In this document: positions 6,218 to 15,477 of the stretch, piece by piece | Layout of the letters: each line of letters opens with the position of its first letter | Numbering within the stretch: position 1 is the stretch's first letter | IMG/VR virus record: IMGVR_UViG_3300009030_000014 | Coordinates: 1-27,961 of that record | Direction: 5' to 3' (one strand) | Length of the DNA: 27,961 bases | DNA from: a virus | Notes under the pieces: generated by a model | Database searches by the model: none | The model's input: only the letters and a program-made list of their open reading frames with translations | What the model was told of the DNA's origin: nothing | Translations under genes and position numbers: made by a program

Positions 6218-9200
6218 TAGATGTCCCCTACGGGTGCAGTCGTGGGTTCTCCGAACATGAACTCTCTCACTGGATCAGGCAGGATGTCCTGCGCCGGCTC
6301 CAAGACTCTTCTCGCTCGATAGTACGGCATGAGCGTGGGGTCACCAACCAGCTTGAGTGCGCCAGTGGACAGCTCGTACATCGTCAGTCCCATGTGCAGC
6401 GCGAACTCTTCGTACTCATCTTCGCTCAACGCCTCGAACATCTTCGCGATCTCGGCCATCGTGTCGCGAGCCATGTCGTTGATCGCCTCGAAGACGATCG
6501 GCTCCATGATGCTGCCTCGCTGGAACCCTCCTCGCGTGGCCCTGACCAAGCCCACGGCCGCATCACCGACCGCAGGGAACATGCCGAACGTGTCTTCGAT
6601 CGCCCGCCAGTTCGCCCTGTAGAACGCCTTCAGGAGACGCTCCTTCCGCAGCCGCTCGTTCGGATCGTCTCCGAATGCTTGCGCGATCAACGTACCGAGC
6701 AGCTCGGAGCCTACTTCGAGGATGAAGTTGGTGGCGTAGGCCGACCAGATGATGTTGCCCAACACGCCCATCGACGCCTTGGCTGCCTTCGCTGGTGAGG
6801 TGTGGTACGCCTGATAGATCTGGTTGTAGGACTTCATCGGGTCGGTCGTGAACAGGAAGAAGTACCTCCAGAACGACTCCCGTGTGTTCATCACAACCGC
6901 GCCGGCGTCGAGCGGCGAGCTGGTGTTCTGGCTGTTCCGCACGGCGAAGCCTGCGCGGAGGGAGGTGTACTTCATCAGCTCCTTGTCCTTGAGCCCCTTC
7001 TGCTCGCCCTCCCACTTGTAGCCCTCCCATGCGATGCGGGCCGGGATGGCGTCGAACCAGTCGAGGAACTTGATGGACCGGAGGATGCGGTTCCACGACT
7101 TGCCGAGGCCCTTGAAGTCACCATGGACGCCGGCGTTGAGGAACGCCTTCAGCCCCTGCGTCATCGCGATGTTGTCGAGCCCATCAAGGCCGCTGCCGGC
7201 GACCGGGGAGTAGCGGCTCATGGTGTCGCCGCTGTACCTCGAGTAGAAGAAGCCGCTGTTGTTCTTCATCTCCTTGAGTGAGCCGGGCCGGATGCGGGCG
7301 ATGCCCATGGCGAACGTCTTGGTCGGCATCTCGTTCCAGAGCTTCGAGACGCCACCCATCTGCCGGATATAGGTGCCGGGGTTGAGAAGGATGTAGCTGG
7401 TCGCCACGCCAGAGTTCCACACCTGCATCATGTTCGTGCCGCCGGGGATCGTGTCACGCTGGACGAGGCTGCTCTCGATGAGCATCGTCTGGAGTGTCGT
7501 GTACAGCTTCTTGCCGCTGGTGCGGTTGATGGCGTCGGCCACGTTCTGGTCGAGCAGCACCATCGAGGCGTCACGGGTGGCCTCGGCCATGTGGATGATC
7601 TTCAGGGCCTGATCGATGTGAGAGATGTAACTGGCGAGCAGCCCGTTCAACACGAACGGCGCGCTGGCGTCCTCCTCACGCTCCTTGGTGAAGCCCATGT
7701 TCTCCAAGAACGCCTGCCGGATCGCGCTGAACCCGCCCTCGCGGTACGCCTTGGCGAGGCCGGCGCTGTCGGTCGCAGCTCGGTCAACGGCGGTCGGGAA
7801 GTAGCCGGGGATCGTCGTGGGCTCGGCGCCCTTGAGTCGCATCAGCACCTCGAAGAGCCGGGGTCGAATGCTCGTCTCCAGCCGGGCCTTGATCGCCCTG
7901 ACGAGGTCGCCGTACTTCGGCTCGAGGTCGGCTTTGATCGCCTCGACCTCCTCCATGGTGATCACCAGCTTCAGACGCTGGCCCATGTTCCGCAGCTTGA
8001 TCGCACGGCCCTTGGCGATCTTCGCCAGCGTGTCGGTGTCCAGCGCGAGGAACTGCAACGCCTCGTCCAGCGGGATCTGGAACGTCCTGCCCTGAAGGGT
8101 GACATCCACGAACGTGGTCGAGGTCTTGCCGAACGTCCCCATCAACTGCTGGAAGGCAAAGCTCAGGTTGCGGAACCCAGCCTCCTGCACGAACTTCTCA
8201 AGCAGTGCCGTCTCGTCACGCAGGTCGGAGTTGTACTCCTCCTCCTGTTCCTTCATCCGCCTGGAGATCAGGCGGGTCAGGACACCGTCGCCCTTGCCCC
8301 TGCGCTCGGCCCTGCGGGTCGCTGACTCAACGTCCTTGTACAGCTCCCCCGCTGCGACCCGCCTCGACCATGACCTCTCACGATCCGCGAACTGCGTCTC
8401 CTTCCGCTTCTGCCTGACCTCCTTCTTGAACGTCTGGGTCTTCGGATCCCAGCCGAGGTGGGACATGATCAGACCCACGTCTGAGTCCTTGGTGTCCTTC
8501 TTGTCCTTGCTCGCCGCGCGCTTCTCGGCGCGGCGGTCGGTGACACGCTCTTGGATGAACTCGGCCGTCAGGCTGGCGACCGACGCCGCGTTGTCGTAGC
8601 CCTCCGGGTCGTCGAACGCCCGCTTGCGCCGGCCGAACTCGCCACTGGCCTTGGGCAGGAACAGCGCCGGCTCCGCAGTCTGCCGCCACTGCCGGACCTG
8701 CGCACGGTCCTCTTCCTTGAACACCGTGTGGGCGGCCTTGTCTGCCGCTCGCACCGCCTTGTGATACTTCTCGACGGCGTCGTTGAACCGGACCTGAGCC
8801 CCCAGCCGGTCGATCTTCTTCAGGGCCCGGCCGATCGCCTGACGAGTGGACGCCTCGACCAGATCACGGTTGAACGTGCCGACCATGTTCTTGGGCAGGC
8901 CGCTGGTCTGGATCACCCGCAGCATCGTGTCCTTGATGAACTGGAGATCCTCGGCCTTGTTCCTCTCCTTCTGCGTGGCGGCCAGCGTCTCCTGCCGACC
9001 GGCGGCGCGCACCGCATCCCGGCGAGCCTTCTCGGACGCCATGAGCCGAGCCCTCTCGATCTGGGCCTGCGAGCGGATCAGGGCGACGGCGGCCAGCGTG
9101 GCTTGCTCAGGGGTCCGAGCCTTGAGCGCGCGGTTCATGGCAGCGACCTCGTTGGCCGACGCCTTGCCCGACTCCTTGCCGAAGATGCTCTCGACGATGC

Positions 9201-12200
9201 CCACGACCCGCTGTGTGGCCGCCTGAACGCCTTGGATCTTGCCCGCCTTCCGACCCTTCTCCTCGGAGCGGAGCGTCCTACGGAGGTGCTTGGCCTCCTC
9301 AGGGCTCATCTTGGCACCGGGTGCGCTACGTTTGCGCTGCGTTCGCGCTACAGGCGGATCAACGAACAGGGCCTGCTGCTTCCCGGTCACCGGCTGGCGA
9401 CCAGAGAGCAGGGCCATCCCAGCGGACAGGCTCTTGACCGGCAGCGCCTCGAGCGCCTCGATGGAGACACTGATCTTCCTGGTGTTTGTCTCGCTGACGT
9501 TGATGACGGCTTGCGTCACCAGCTCGCCGGCATCTTGGGATGAGTACCCGGCGTCGATCAGCCGCTGGCGGGCGGCGGTGAGTTCGATGTCGATGCCGCC
9601 GTCGCGTCGTCGGAGGGCTCCGACGATTCCATCTTCAACGGCTTCATCCAGCTCGCTGGCTTGATCACCTCGTCCACCCTCGAGCGCTCGTCTTCCTCGT
9701 CCATCGATTCGTCCCCCGCCGACAAAGATTGCTGTCTCAGCATCAGTGCGTCCTCTGGCGGCGTCGGATTCCTGAACGTCTCGCTTCGCGGCTGTGCCAT
9801 AATCCTCACTCGCTGTCTGAGCCTTGGAGACTCCGAATGCGTTCCAGAACGACTGCTCATTGTACCAGAGGATCGCCTGAATGTCCGACATCTGGAGGTT
9901 GCGGAGCTGCGGCACGTTGTGTTCGCGGCCGTAGTCCTTGAGCCTCTCCCGCACCTCCTTGAACACATCGCGGATCGCCGCCCGCTCGGCACCTGTGCCG
10001 GGGCTGGCGATCACGCCCTCGTTAGCATTCTTCATGGACTCGACGGCCTTCTTCAGATCCGGGTCCACGTCCTGACCATTGCGTGACTGGATCTGCTGGT
10101 CTGCCCTGATCGCCCACTGGATGGCGGTATTCTCGCTGGCAACCACGTCCTTCCACGCGAACTGCGTGGGCTCCTCGTTGAACAGATCCTCGCCCAGCTC
10201 CCTGATCCGGCCGTGCGCCTTGGGCAGGGCCTTCTTCTTCTGTGCCGGCGTCAGCATCAGCGTCCCGGTCAGCCGGTTCCACATCCGGGCGAACCACACG
10301 TCCATGGTGAGCAGGTCGTGGATGCCCATCATGTTCTGGAAGAACGCACCGAGCTTGGGGCCGAGGTAGATCGCCCGTCTGTTGACCAGTGTGATGGCCT
10401 CATCGGACACCGCATGCTTCTTGCCGATGAGCGGATCCTGCCGCAGCTCACCGACCGACTGCTTCTCAAGCAGCCATGCGATGAACGGCGCCGGCGTACC
10501 GCTGCCGTCCTTGAACTTGTCCAGCTCCATCCATTCGTTGAGCCTGTGCATCTCGGCTCGCATCGGCCAGCCCCGTCTTGACCACAGGAAGCCGTTCAGT
10601 TCGTGATCCTGCAACGGCAGGGAGCCTCGCATCACCTTCGTGCGCCGGGTGAGCGGGATGAGATCCTTGTCCACGTCAGACGGTTCGTGGTTGACGGTCG
10701 GGAAGGAGCCGGTGCCCCACTCCGGGGCCTCGACCTGCTTGCCCTTGTGCGTGATCGTGATCTTGTCTGCCGTCTCGCTCCACTTCCCGTAGATCCTCTT
10801 GGCGGCTTGGTAGTTCCTGCGGACGACGTTGCCGTTGGAGGTGATCGCGATCAGCAGCTTGAAGATGGCGGCGTGTGACTGGCTGACCTCCAGCTCAGGG
10901 AAGTCCGCTGCCGCCCAGTGGATCATCTCCTTGATCGACTTGTCGTACCACCCGGAGCCGTTGTAAATGCCGGAGGCGAAGCCCAGTCGGATCTCTTCCA
11001 TCAGGCTCTGGACGATCCGCTCTCGCTGTTTGCCCGTGTACGACCGCTTGCCCTTGGCGTTGTACTTGATGACGTGGCCGAGCTTGCGAGCCCGCTTGTC
11101 CAGCGCTCGAGCGATGTCGGCGCCCTTGAACAGACCACGGTGTCCCGTCGCGGTCATGTCCAACTCTTCCCGCCCGGTCATCAGGATCACCAGGGGAGAG
11201 ACGATGTTGTCCTCGCCCTCGAACTGCTTCTTGATCAGGGCGCGTGACGCGATGATGTCGTCGGCCTTGGTCAGCTTCTCGCTGACGCGGATCACCTTCT
11301 TCGAGGCAGTTCGCCCACCCTCGATCGCCTTCCGCATCTCGGTGGCCCAGTAGATCGCGAGGGCCTCGTCGTTCTTCGCATCCCGGTGGGTGATCGCACC
11401 CTCCGGTGTATCGATCATCTTGGCAGCGGCGCGCAGGCCATCTGCCATGCCACGTTGGCCGACGCCATGCCCATGCGTGACCTTGCTCATGGGTGGGACC
11501 ACCTCCCACAACACCGTCGTGAACTCCTTCGCGAGGTTCACCAGTGCCCGTCGCGCAGCGTCGCTCGGTACGGCGGCGAACTGGACGCCGATCGTCCGAC
11601 CTCCCGCGTGGGTCACAAAGGAGGGCTGGATCCGCACTGCTCCGGTGGCCCGCAGGAAGTCGATGACCCCCGTCTCTTTGAAGCTGAGAGTGTCGAAGCC
11701 GAACCTGCCCACCAGCGTGCTGTGCATCGTGAATTGCTGGCCCGGGCGCGTGGACTTGGGCGACCGCTTCGTGTTGGCCCGGTCAATGATCCGCCCGTCG
11801 CTCAACACCAGCATGCCCTCGGTGCCATCCTTGGTCGTCTTGAACTGCTTGGTGATCTCCGCGTTGGTCGGCCCGGTCTGGATCAGATCGACATCCACCC
11901 ACGGCTTGGCGATGAGGCCGGACTCCTCGAACTGCTTGCGGGTCATCGACCGGATGGACCGCATGCCGGCGGCGAGGATCTCCGAGTGTGGCTCCGGCCC
12001 GCGCAGGTCGAAGTTCGGGATCTCGTCCAGAATCGCCATCATCTCGTTCTCGGCCTGAGTCTGCTCGAAGAAGCTGTCGGCCAGCTCCTTGATCGCGATC
12101 ATCACCTCCACGTCGGGGTGATCCTTGCCGACCGCATCGATCAGATCGAAGATCTTCTCGCGGTACAGCTCGAACGTGCGCATGTCGCGGTTCAGGATCT

Positions 12201-15200
12201 GGTCGTAGAAGCCGGTCGTCTCCATCCGCTGGTCGACGTACACCGACACCGCCTCGTTCTGTCCGAGCGGCGTCGCGAACCAGAGCATGAACTTCGCCCA
12301 GTCCACCTTCCCCGGATGCAGTCGCTTGTAGTAGTCGAGCCCGGCGAGCTGGAGTCCGTTGGAGTCGACCGCCACGATCCGCTGGTGGAACCTGATCCAC
12401 GCCTGCCGTCGCGTGGACTTCAGGAAGTGGACCCACTCATGGGTGAACGTCTGCCGGATGGCCGCTTCGCTGCTCTCATCGATGCTGATCAGGATCGATT
12501 GCGACACCGGGTCGTGCATGCCGAGCATGCCCTTGGCACCCGTGACGAACTCCAGCGTGACGCCGAGCTTCGCCATGCCCTCCGCCAGCAGCGCATTGGC
12601 CGAACCAGCCTCCGGCTCCACCACCTCCATCCTGCTGTCGTGTCCGCGTGTGATCAGGAACGCACGGGCTCGAAGGATGCGGCCCTCCTGCGAGTCGGCG
12701 TTCTTGTACTCCGGGTTCTCTGTGATGGCACTGAGCGCGAAGAGCTGGTTGAATGAGAAGAAGGTGGCGAAGAACTCGGTGATGTTGCCGGTGATCTGGT
12801 GGTCTTCATCGAGTCGGGCTTGGGCGTCGGCTTCTCGTTCCTCATCGCTCTCGATCAGGGGGGCGCCGGCGAGCAACTCCCGCTTCCGTTCCGGCGTCAG
12901 CTTCTCGGTCGAGATGATCTCTTCAGGCGCGATGTCACGCCACAGTGTGACGAACCCCTCAGTAGGCTGGCCCTCTTCAGTCTCGATGTACCCCTCGAAG
13001 CCATGCTCCTTGGCAACCGCGATGAACACCCCGTAGTCAAACTCCCCGCCAGTCCGCTCCCGCATCTCGGCGCGAACCGCCGCCCAATCGGGGTGGCGCT
13101 TCGACAGCAGGTTGAAGTTGCCCTCGATGACACTCAAGAAGTTCGTCTGAGACAGCACGACGAACTCACCGCGCCGACCAGAGCGGTACAGATTGATCCC
13201 CGCTTGGGCGAGGTCAACAACGCCGTCTTTGATTATTCGGGCGCGTTCTCGTCCTGCTGCGGGTCCGGTTGCAGAGAATCGGACGAAGAGTCCTTCTGCA
13301 CTCCGGTCTTCGCGGGTGAGACGAACGAGCCGGGTAGTCCGGCCAGATGGTTCCTGATCGCTCGGGCGTCCTGCTCCGATGTCGGATCTGGCGTCTCTGG
13401 CTTCTCTGGCGTCTCTGTCGGCATCGCTCTCCAGTGTACCACCGCCGACCTCAACAATCTCGGCCTCGCCCTGCTGTGCGGCATCACGGCGCAGTGCCTC
13501 CTCGCCCTGCGGTGCCTCATCCCCCACCACCTGGAGAGCGTTGTCGGGTTGCGGGACCACCGGCTCCTGCGGCAGAGCGAATGTGATCTCACCCTCCTGC
13601 CGTGCGATCCGCATCAGGGAGGACAGCATCCGGCGGGCCTGCGCGATCTTCGGGTCGTTGAGTGCCAGAGGCTTGCCGTTGAACGACTGCGTCTGGATGA
13701 TGTCTTGGAGCTTCTGGGCCTCCTCCTCCCGCTCCTCTCTGGGCCGCGCCGCCACCTCGTCGTGTGACAACTCGCCCGATGCAGGCTTCATGGGGTCGGT
13801 CAGGTCGAGGAACTGCTGCTCTTCGAGGGTGTTCGGGCCGCCTCGCTCGAGCAGGAACTCCCGCTCGATGACATCGGCCGGGTCGCGGCCACTCTCGGCA
13901 ATCGCCTGAGCCCGCTCCTGTAGCTGCGTCGCGTCCACCAGCACGTCACCGCGCCGGCCGCCGGCAGTGACGATCGACTGGAGGTCTTGACGAGCCACGT
14001 CGAACCTGCCGCCCGGCTTGTTCGCCTTCGCGAGGCCCGCTTCGTGGATGAGGGCAGCACCGCCCGCGATCGCTTGCGCCCCGACGCTCGCTCCTGCGGT
14101 AATCCCCATGCCACCGACCACCGGGATCGAGAAGGCCAGTGCCTCGGCCGCCCAGTTGCGCCAGTCGCTGCTCCGCTCGATCAGCTCGGCCCATGTGACC
14201 TCGCCGGTGGCGAGCCGGAGGATGTCACCGAACCGCTCCTCGAAGATCTCGCCGGCAATGCCGTTGAAGCCCGCGTCAGCCATGGCGTCGCGGAACCGCT
14301 GCGGCCCGGCGCCGCCGCCCGCCCTGCCGAGCTTGCGGACAAACGAGTTCACCATCGCAGACTTCAGTCCGAACTTCGCCGCCGCGCGAGTCATCATGCC
14401 TGCGCCGACGCCGAGCAGCGGACCCGTCCGCTCAGAGAAGTACTCGATGTAGCCGTCGATCGCCGCGCCCCACAGCGCCTCGAACTCGTCGTCGGCAGAG
14501 TCGAAGTCGAGAAGCAACGCGCCCGCTTGGTCGACTGTGAAGCCCGGCAGCATCCGGTGGAGCGCATTCACCTTGATGCCGATGATGTCGGCCGCCGGCA
14601 ACTGAATGGCAGCACCGGCGGCAACCCCGCCGAGCGTCACGAAGCCCGACTTCAAGCTGATGTTCGTCAACGGAATCCGCATCTTGCCCGTGAGCCCCTT
14701 GAGGACTCGTTCCATCGACTTCCGGCCAGCCGCCCGACCGAGGGCGAACGGCTTCTTTGTCACCAAGAAGTCCAGCATCAGGGGCACTGAGCTGTAGAGG
14801 ATCTTCGCGCCCTGCACTCCGAAGTTCGCGTTCTGCTGGTGGCCGTCAATGATGAAGGCCGTGAGCAGGAGCCGGTCGAGCTGATCGTCGGTGCCATGCT
14901 CGTACCGCTCGCCCGCGAGCAGGAGCGCTTCGACCTGACTCTTGTTGAAGAGGTCGCTGACGTAAGGGATGAAGTCCTCGACCGCCACCTGTAGCGCACC
15001 CCGGTCGCCGGTGACCCGCTCCCACCACTGACTGAGCGACTCGATGCGGGGGTCGCTGGTGATCAGGTTGCCCATCGCCACACGTTGCTCGTCGTCGCTC
15101 AGGCTTATGAAGCCGTTGACGAACTCGTCGGTCCAGCCCCGGTTCGTTTGCAGGGTCTTGATTTTGTCCACGACCAAGTCCGGGTGGCGGGAATGCGTGA

Positions 15201-15477
15201 TCGCGGCCGCGCGGTCGATCGTGATCATCGGGGGAGGCTCAACGAAGCCACCCCTCAGCGCGCGGAAGGCTTGGGTGATGCCGGAGGGAATCCCCAGTGA
15301 GCCGGAGCCGCTGGGTGGATCGCGCAGCACCGCAAACGGTTCGGGCAGCTTCGGCGGTTCCACGATCTCCGGCGACACGAAGTCCCCGGGGTCGTTGACG
15401 GGACCGCTGCCGAAGTCGAGCCGATCCAGCTCTGCCTGTTCCAGAGGATCCAGAGGTTCTGTCAGAGGATCAGGCAT
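6217..15477 (-). CDS. Giant internal virion (ejection) protein in gp16 position, polyvalent-type, with zinc-peptidase motif
   Basis: A 3086-residue protein starting at ATG 15477-15475 and overlapping the upstream stop by eight bases. By position it corresponds to T7 gp16, which enters the host with the DNA, but it is more than twice as long. Hydrophobic stretches occur near residues 275-300, 445-480 and 2904-2935 and could cross membranes. Residues 1013-1017 are HEWVH, with a possible third zinc ligand E1075, a zincin-type peptidase signature. Residues about 710-860 end in GFEGYIE...EGFVTLWRDIAPEEIIS, faintly like ADP-ribosyltransferase domains of polyvalent phage proteins (weak). Residues 1500-1880 include LTMDVWFARMWNRLTG and SDIQAILWYNEQ, phrases I associate with other giant phage proteins. 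Residues 2050-2430 are highly charged and probably coiled coil. No transglycosylase ESxF...LMQ pattern, as in T7 gp16, was found. Sub-functions remain inference. Confidence 0.9.
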   Translation of the reverse strand: MPDPLTEPLDPLEQAELDRLDFGSGPVNDPGDFVSPEIVEPPKLPEPFAVLRDPPSGSGSLGIPSGITQAFRALRGGFVEPPPMITIDRAAAITHSRHPDLVVDKIKTLQTNRGWTDEFVNGFISLSDDEQRVAMGNLITSDPRIESLSQWWERVTGDRGALQVAVEDFIPYVSDLFNKSQVEALLLAGERYEHGTDDQLDRLLLTAFIIDGHQQNANFGVQGAKILYSSVPLMLDFLVTKKPFALGRAAGRKSMERVLKGLTGKMRIPLTNISLKSGFVTLGGVAAGAAIQLPAADIIGIKVNALHRMLPGFTVDQAGALLLDFDSADDEFEALWGAAIDGYIEYFSERTGPLLGVGAGMMTRAAAKFGLKSAMVNSFVRKLGRAGGGAGPQRFRDAMADAGFNGIAGEIFEERFGDILRLATGEVTWAELIERSSDWRNWAAEALAFSIPVVGGMGITAGASVGAQAIAGGAALIHEAGLAKANKPGGRFDVARQDLQSIVTAGGRRGDVLVDATQLQERAQAIAESGRDPADVIEREFLLERGGPNTLEEQQFLDLTDPMKPASGELSHDEVAARPREEREEEAQKLQDIIQTQSFNGKPLALNDPKIAQARRMLSSLMRIARQEGEITFALPQEPVVPQPDNALQVVGDEAPQGEEALRRDAAQQGEAEIVEVGGGTLESDADRDAREARDARSDIGAGRPSDQEPSGRTTRLVRLTREDRSAEGLFVRFSATGPAAGRERARIIKDGVVDLAQAGINLYRSGRRGEFVVLSQTNFLSVIEGNFNLLSKRHPDWAAVRAEMRERTGGEFDYGVFIAVAKEHGFEGYIETEEGQPTEGFVTLWRDIAPEEIISTEKLTPERKRELLAGAPLIESDEEREADAQARLDEDHQITGNITEFFATFFSFNQLFALSAITENPEYKNADSQEGRILRARAFLITRGHDSRMEVVEPEAGSANALLAEGMAKLGVTLEFVTGAKGMLGMHDPVSQSILISIDESSEAAIRQTFTHEWVHFLKSTRRQAWIRFHQRIVAVDSNGLQLAGLDYYKRLHPGKVDWAKFMLWFATPLGQNEAVSVYVDQRMETTGFYDQILNRDMRTFELYREKIFDLIDAVGKDHPDVEVMIAIKELADSFFEQTQAENEMMAILDEIPNFDLRGPEPHSEILAAGMRSIRSMTRKQFEESGLIAKPWVDVDLIQTGPTNAEITKQFKTTKDGTEGMLVLSDGRIIDRANTKRSPKSTRPGQQFTMHSTLVGRFGFDTLSFKETGVIDFLRATGAVRIQPSFVTHAGGRTIGVQFAAVPSDAARRALVNLAKEFTTVLWEVVPPMSKVTHGHGVGQRGMADGLRAAAKMIDTPEGAITHRDAKNDEALAIYWATEMRKAIEGGRTASKKVIRVSEKLTKADDIIASRALIKKQFEGEDNIVSPLVILMTGREELDMTATGHRGLFKGADIARALDKRARKLGHVIKYNAKGKRSYTGKQRERIVQSLMEEIRLGFASGIYNGSGWYDKSIKEMIHWAAADFPELEVSQSHAAIFKLLIAITSNGNVVRRNYQAAKRIYGKWSETADKITITHKGKQVEAPEWGTGSFPTVNHEPSDVDKDLIPLTRRTKVMRGSLPLQDHELNGFLWSRRGWPMRAEMHRLNEWMELDKFKDGSGTPAPFIAWLLEKQSVGELRQDPLIGKKHAVSDEAITLVNRRAIYLGPKLGAFFQNMMGIHDLLTMDVWFARMWNRLTGTLMLTPAQKKKALPKAHGRIRELGEDLFNEEPTQFAWKDVVASENTAIQWAIRADQQIQSRNGQDVDPDLKKAVESMKNANEGVIASPGTGAERAAIRDVFKEVRERLKDYGREHNVPQLRNLQMSDIQAILWYNEQSFWNAFGVSKAQTASEDYGTAAKRDVQESDAARGRTDAETAIFVGGGRIDGRGRRALEGGRGDQASELDEAVEDGIVGALRRRDGGIDIELTAARQRLIDAGYSSQDAGELVTQAVINVSETNTRKISVSIEALEALPVKSLSAGMALLSGRQPVTGKQQALFVDPPVARTQRKRSAPGAKMSPEEAKHLRRTLRSEEKGRKAGKIQGVQAATQRVVGIVESIFGKESGKASANEVAAMNRALKARTPEQATLAAVALIRSQAQIERARLMASEKARRDAVRAAGRQETLAATQKERNKAEDLQFIKDTMLRVIQTSGLPKNMVGTFNRDLVEASTRQAIGRALKKIDRLGAQVRFNDAVEKYHKAVRAADKAAHTVFKEEDRAQVRQWRQTAEPALFLPKASGEFGRRKRAFDDPEGYDNAASVASLTAEFIQERVTDRRAEKRAASKDKKDTKDSDVGLIMSHLGWDPKTQTFKKEVRQKRKETQFADRERSWSRRVAAGELYKDVESATRRAERRGKGDGVLTRLISRRMKEQEEEYNSDLRDETALLEKFVQEAGFRNLSFAFQQLMGTFGKTSTTFVDVTLQGRTFQIPLDEALQFLALDTDTLAKIAKGRAIKLRNMGQRLKLVITMEEVEAIKADLEPKYGDLVRAIKARLETSIRPRLFEVLMRLKGAEPTTIPGYFPTAVDRAATDSAGLAKAYREGGFSAIRQAFLENMGFTKEREEDASAPFVLNGLLASYISHIDQALKIIHMAEATRDASMVLLDQNVADAINRTSGKKLYTTLQTMLIESSLVQRDTIPGGTNMMQVWNSGVATSYILLNPGTYIRQMGGVSKLWNEMPTKTFAMGIARIRPGSLKEMKNNSGFFYSRYSGDTMSRYSPVAGSGLDGLDNIAMTQGLKAFLNAGVHGDFKGLGKSWNRILRSIKFLDWFDAIPARIAWEGYKWEGEQKGLKDKELMKYTSLRAGFAVRNSQNTSSPLDAGAVVMNTRESFWRYFFLFTTDPMKSYNQIYQAYHTSPAKAAKASMGVLGNIIWSAYATNFILEVGSELLGTLIAQAFGDDPNERLRKERLLKAFYRANWRAIEDTFGMFPAVGDAAVGLVRATRGGFQRGSIMEPIVFEAINDMARDTMAEIAKMFEALSEDEYEEFALHMGLTMYELSTGALKLVGDPTLMPYYRARRVLEPAQDILPDPVREFMFGEPTTAPVGDI

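Noticed and set aside
11386-12756. 456-codon open frame on the plus strand within the giant gene
   Set aside because: Antisense shadow with biased composition; the opposite strand encodes the HEWVH region in a continuous frame.
6217-15477. Lytic transglycosylase domain expected in a gp16-type protein
   Set aside because: I looked for a catalytic Glu followed by Ser and a later GLMQ-type motif and found none in the giant protein or in the gp15-like protein.
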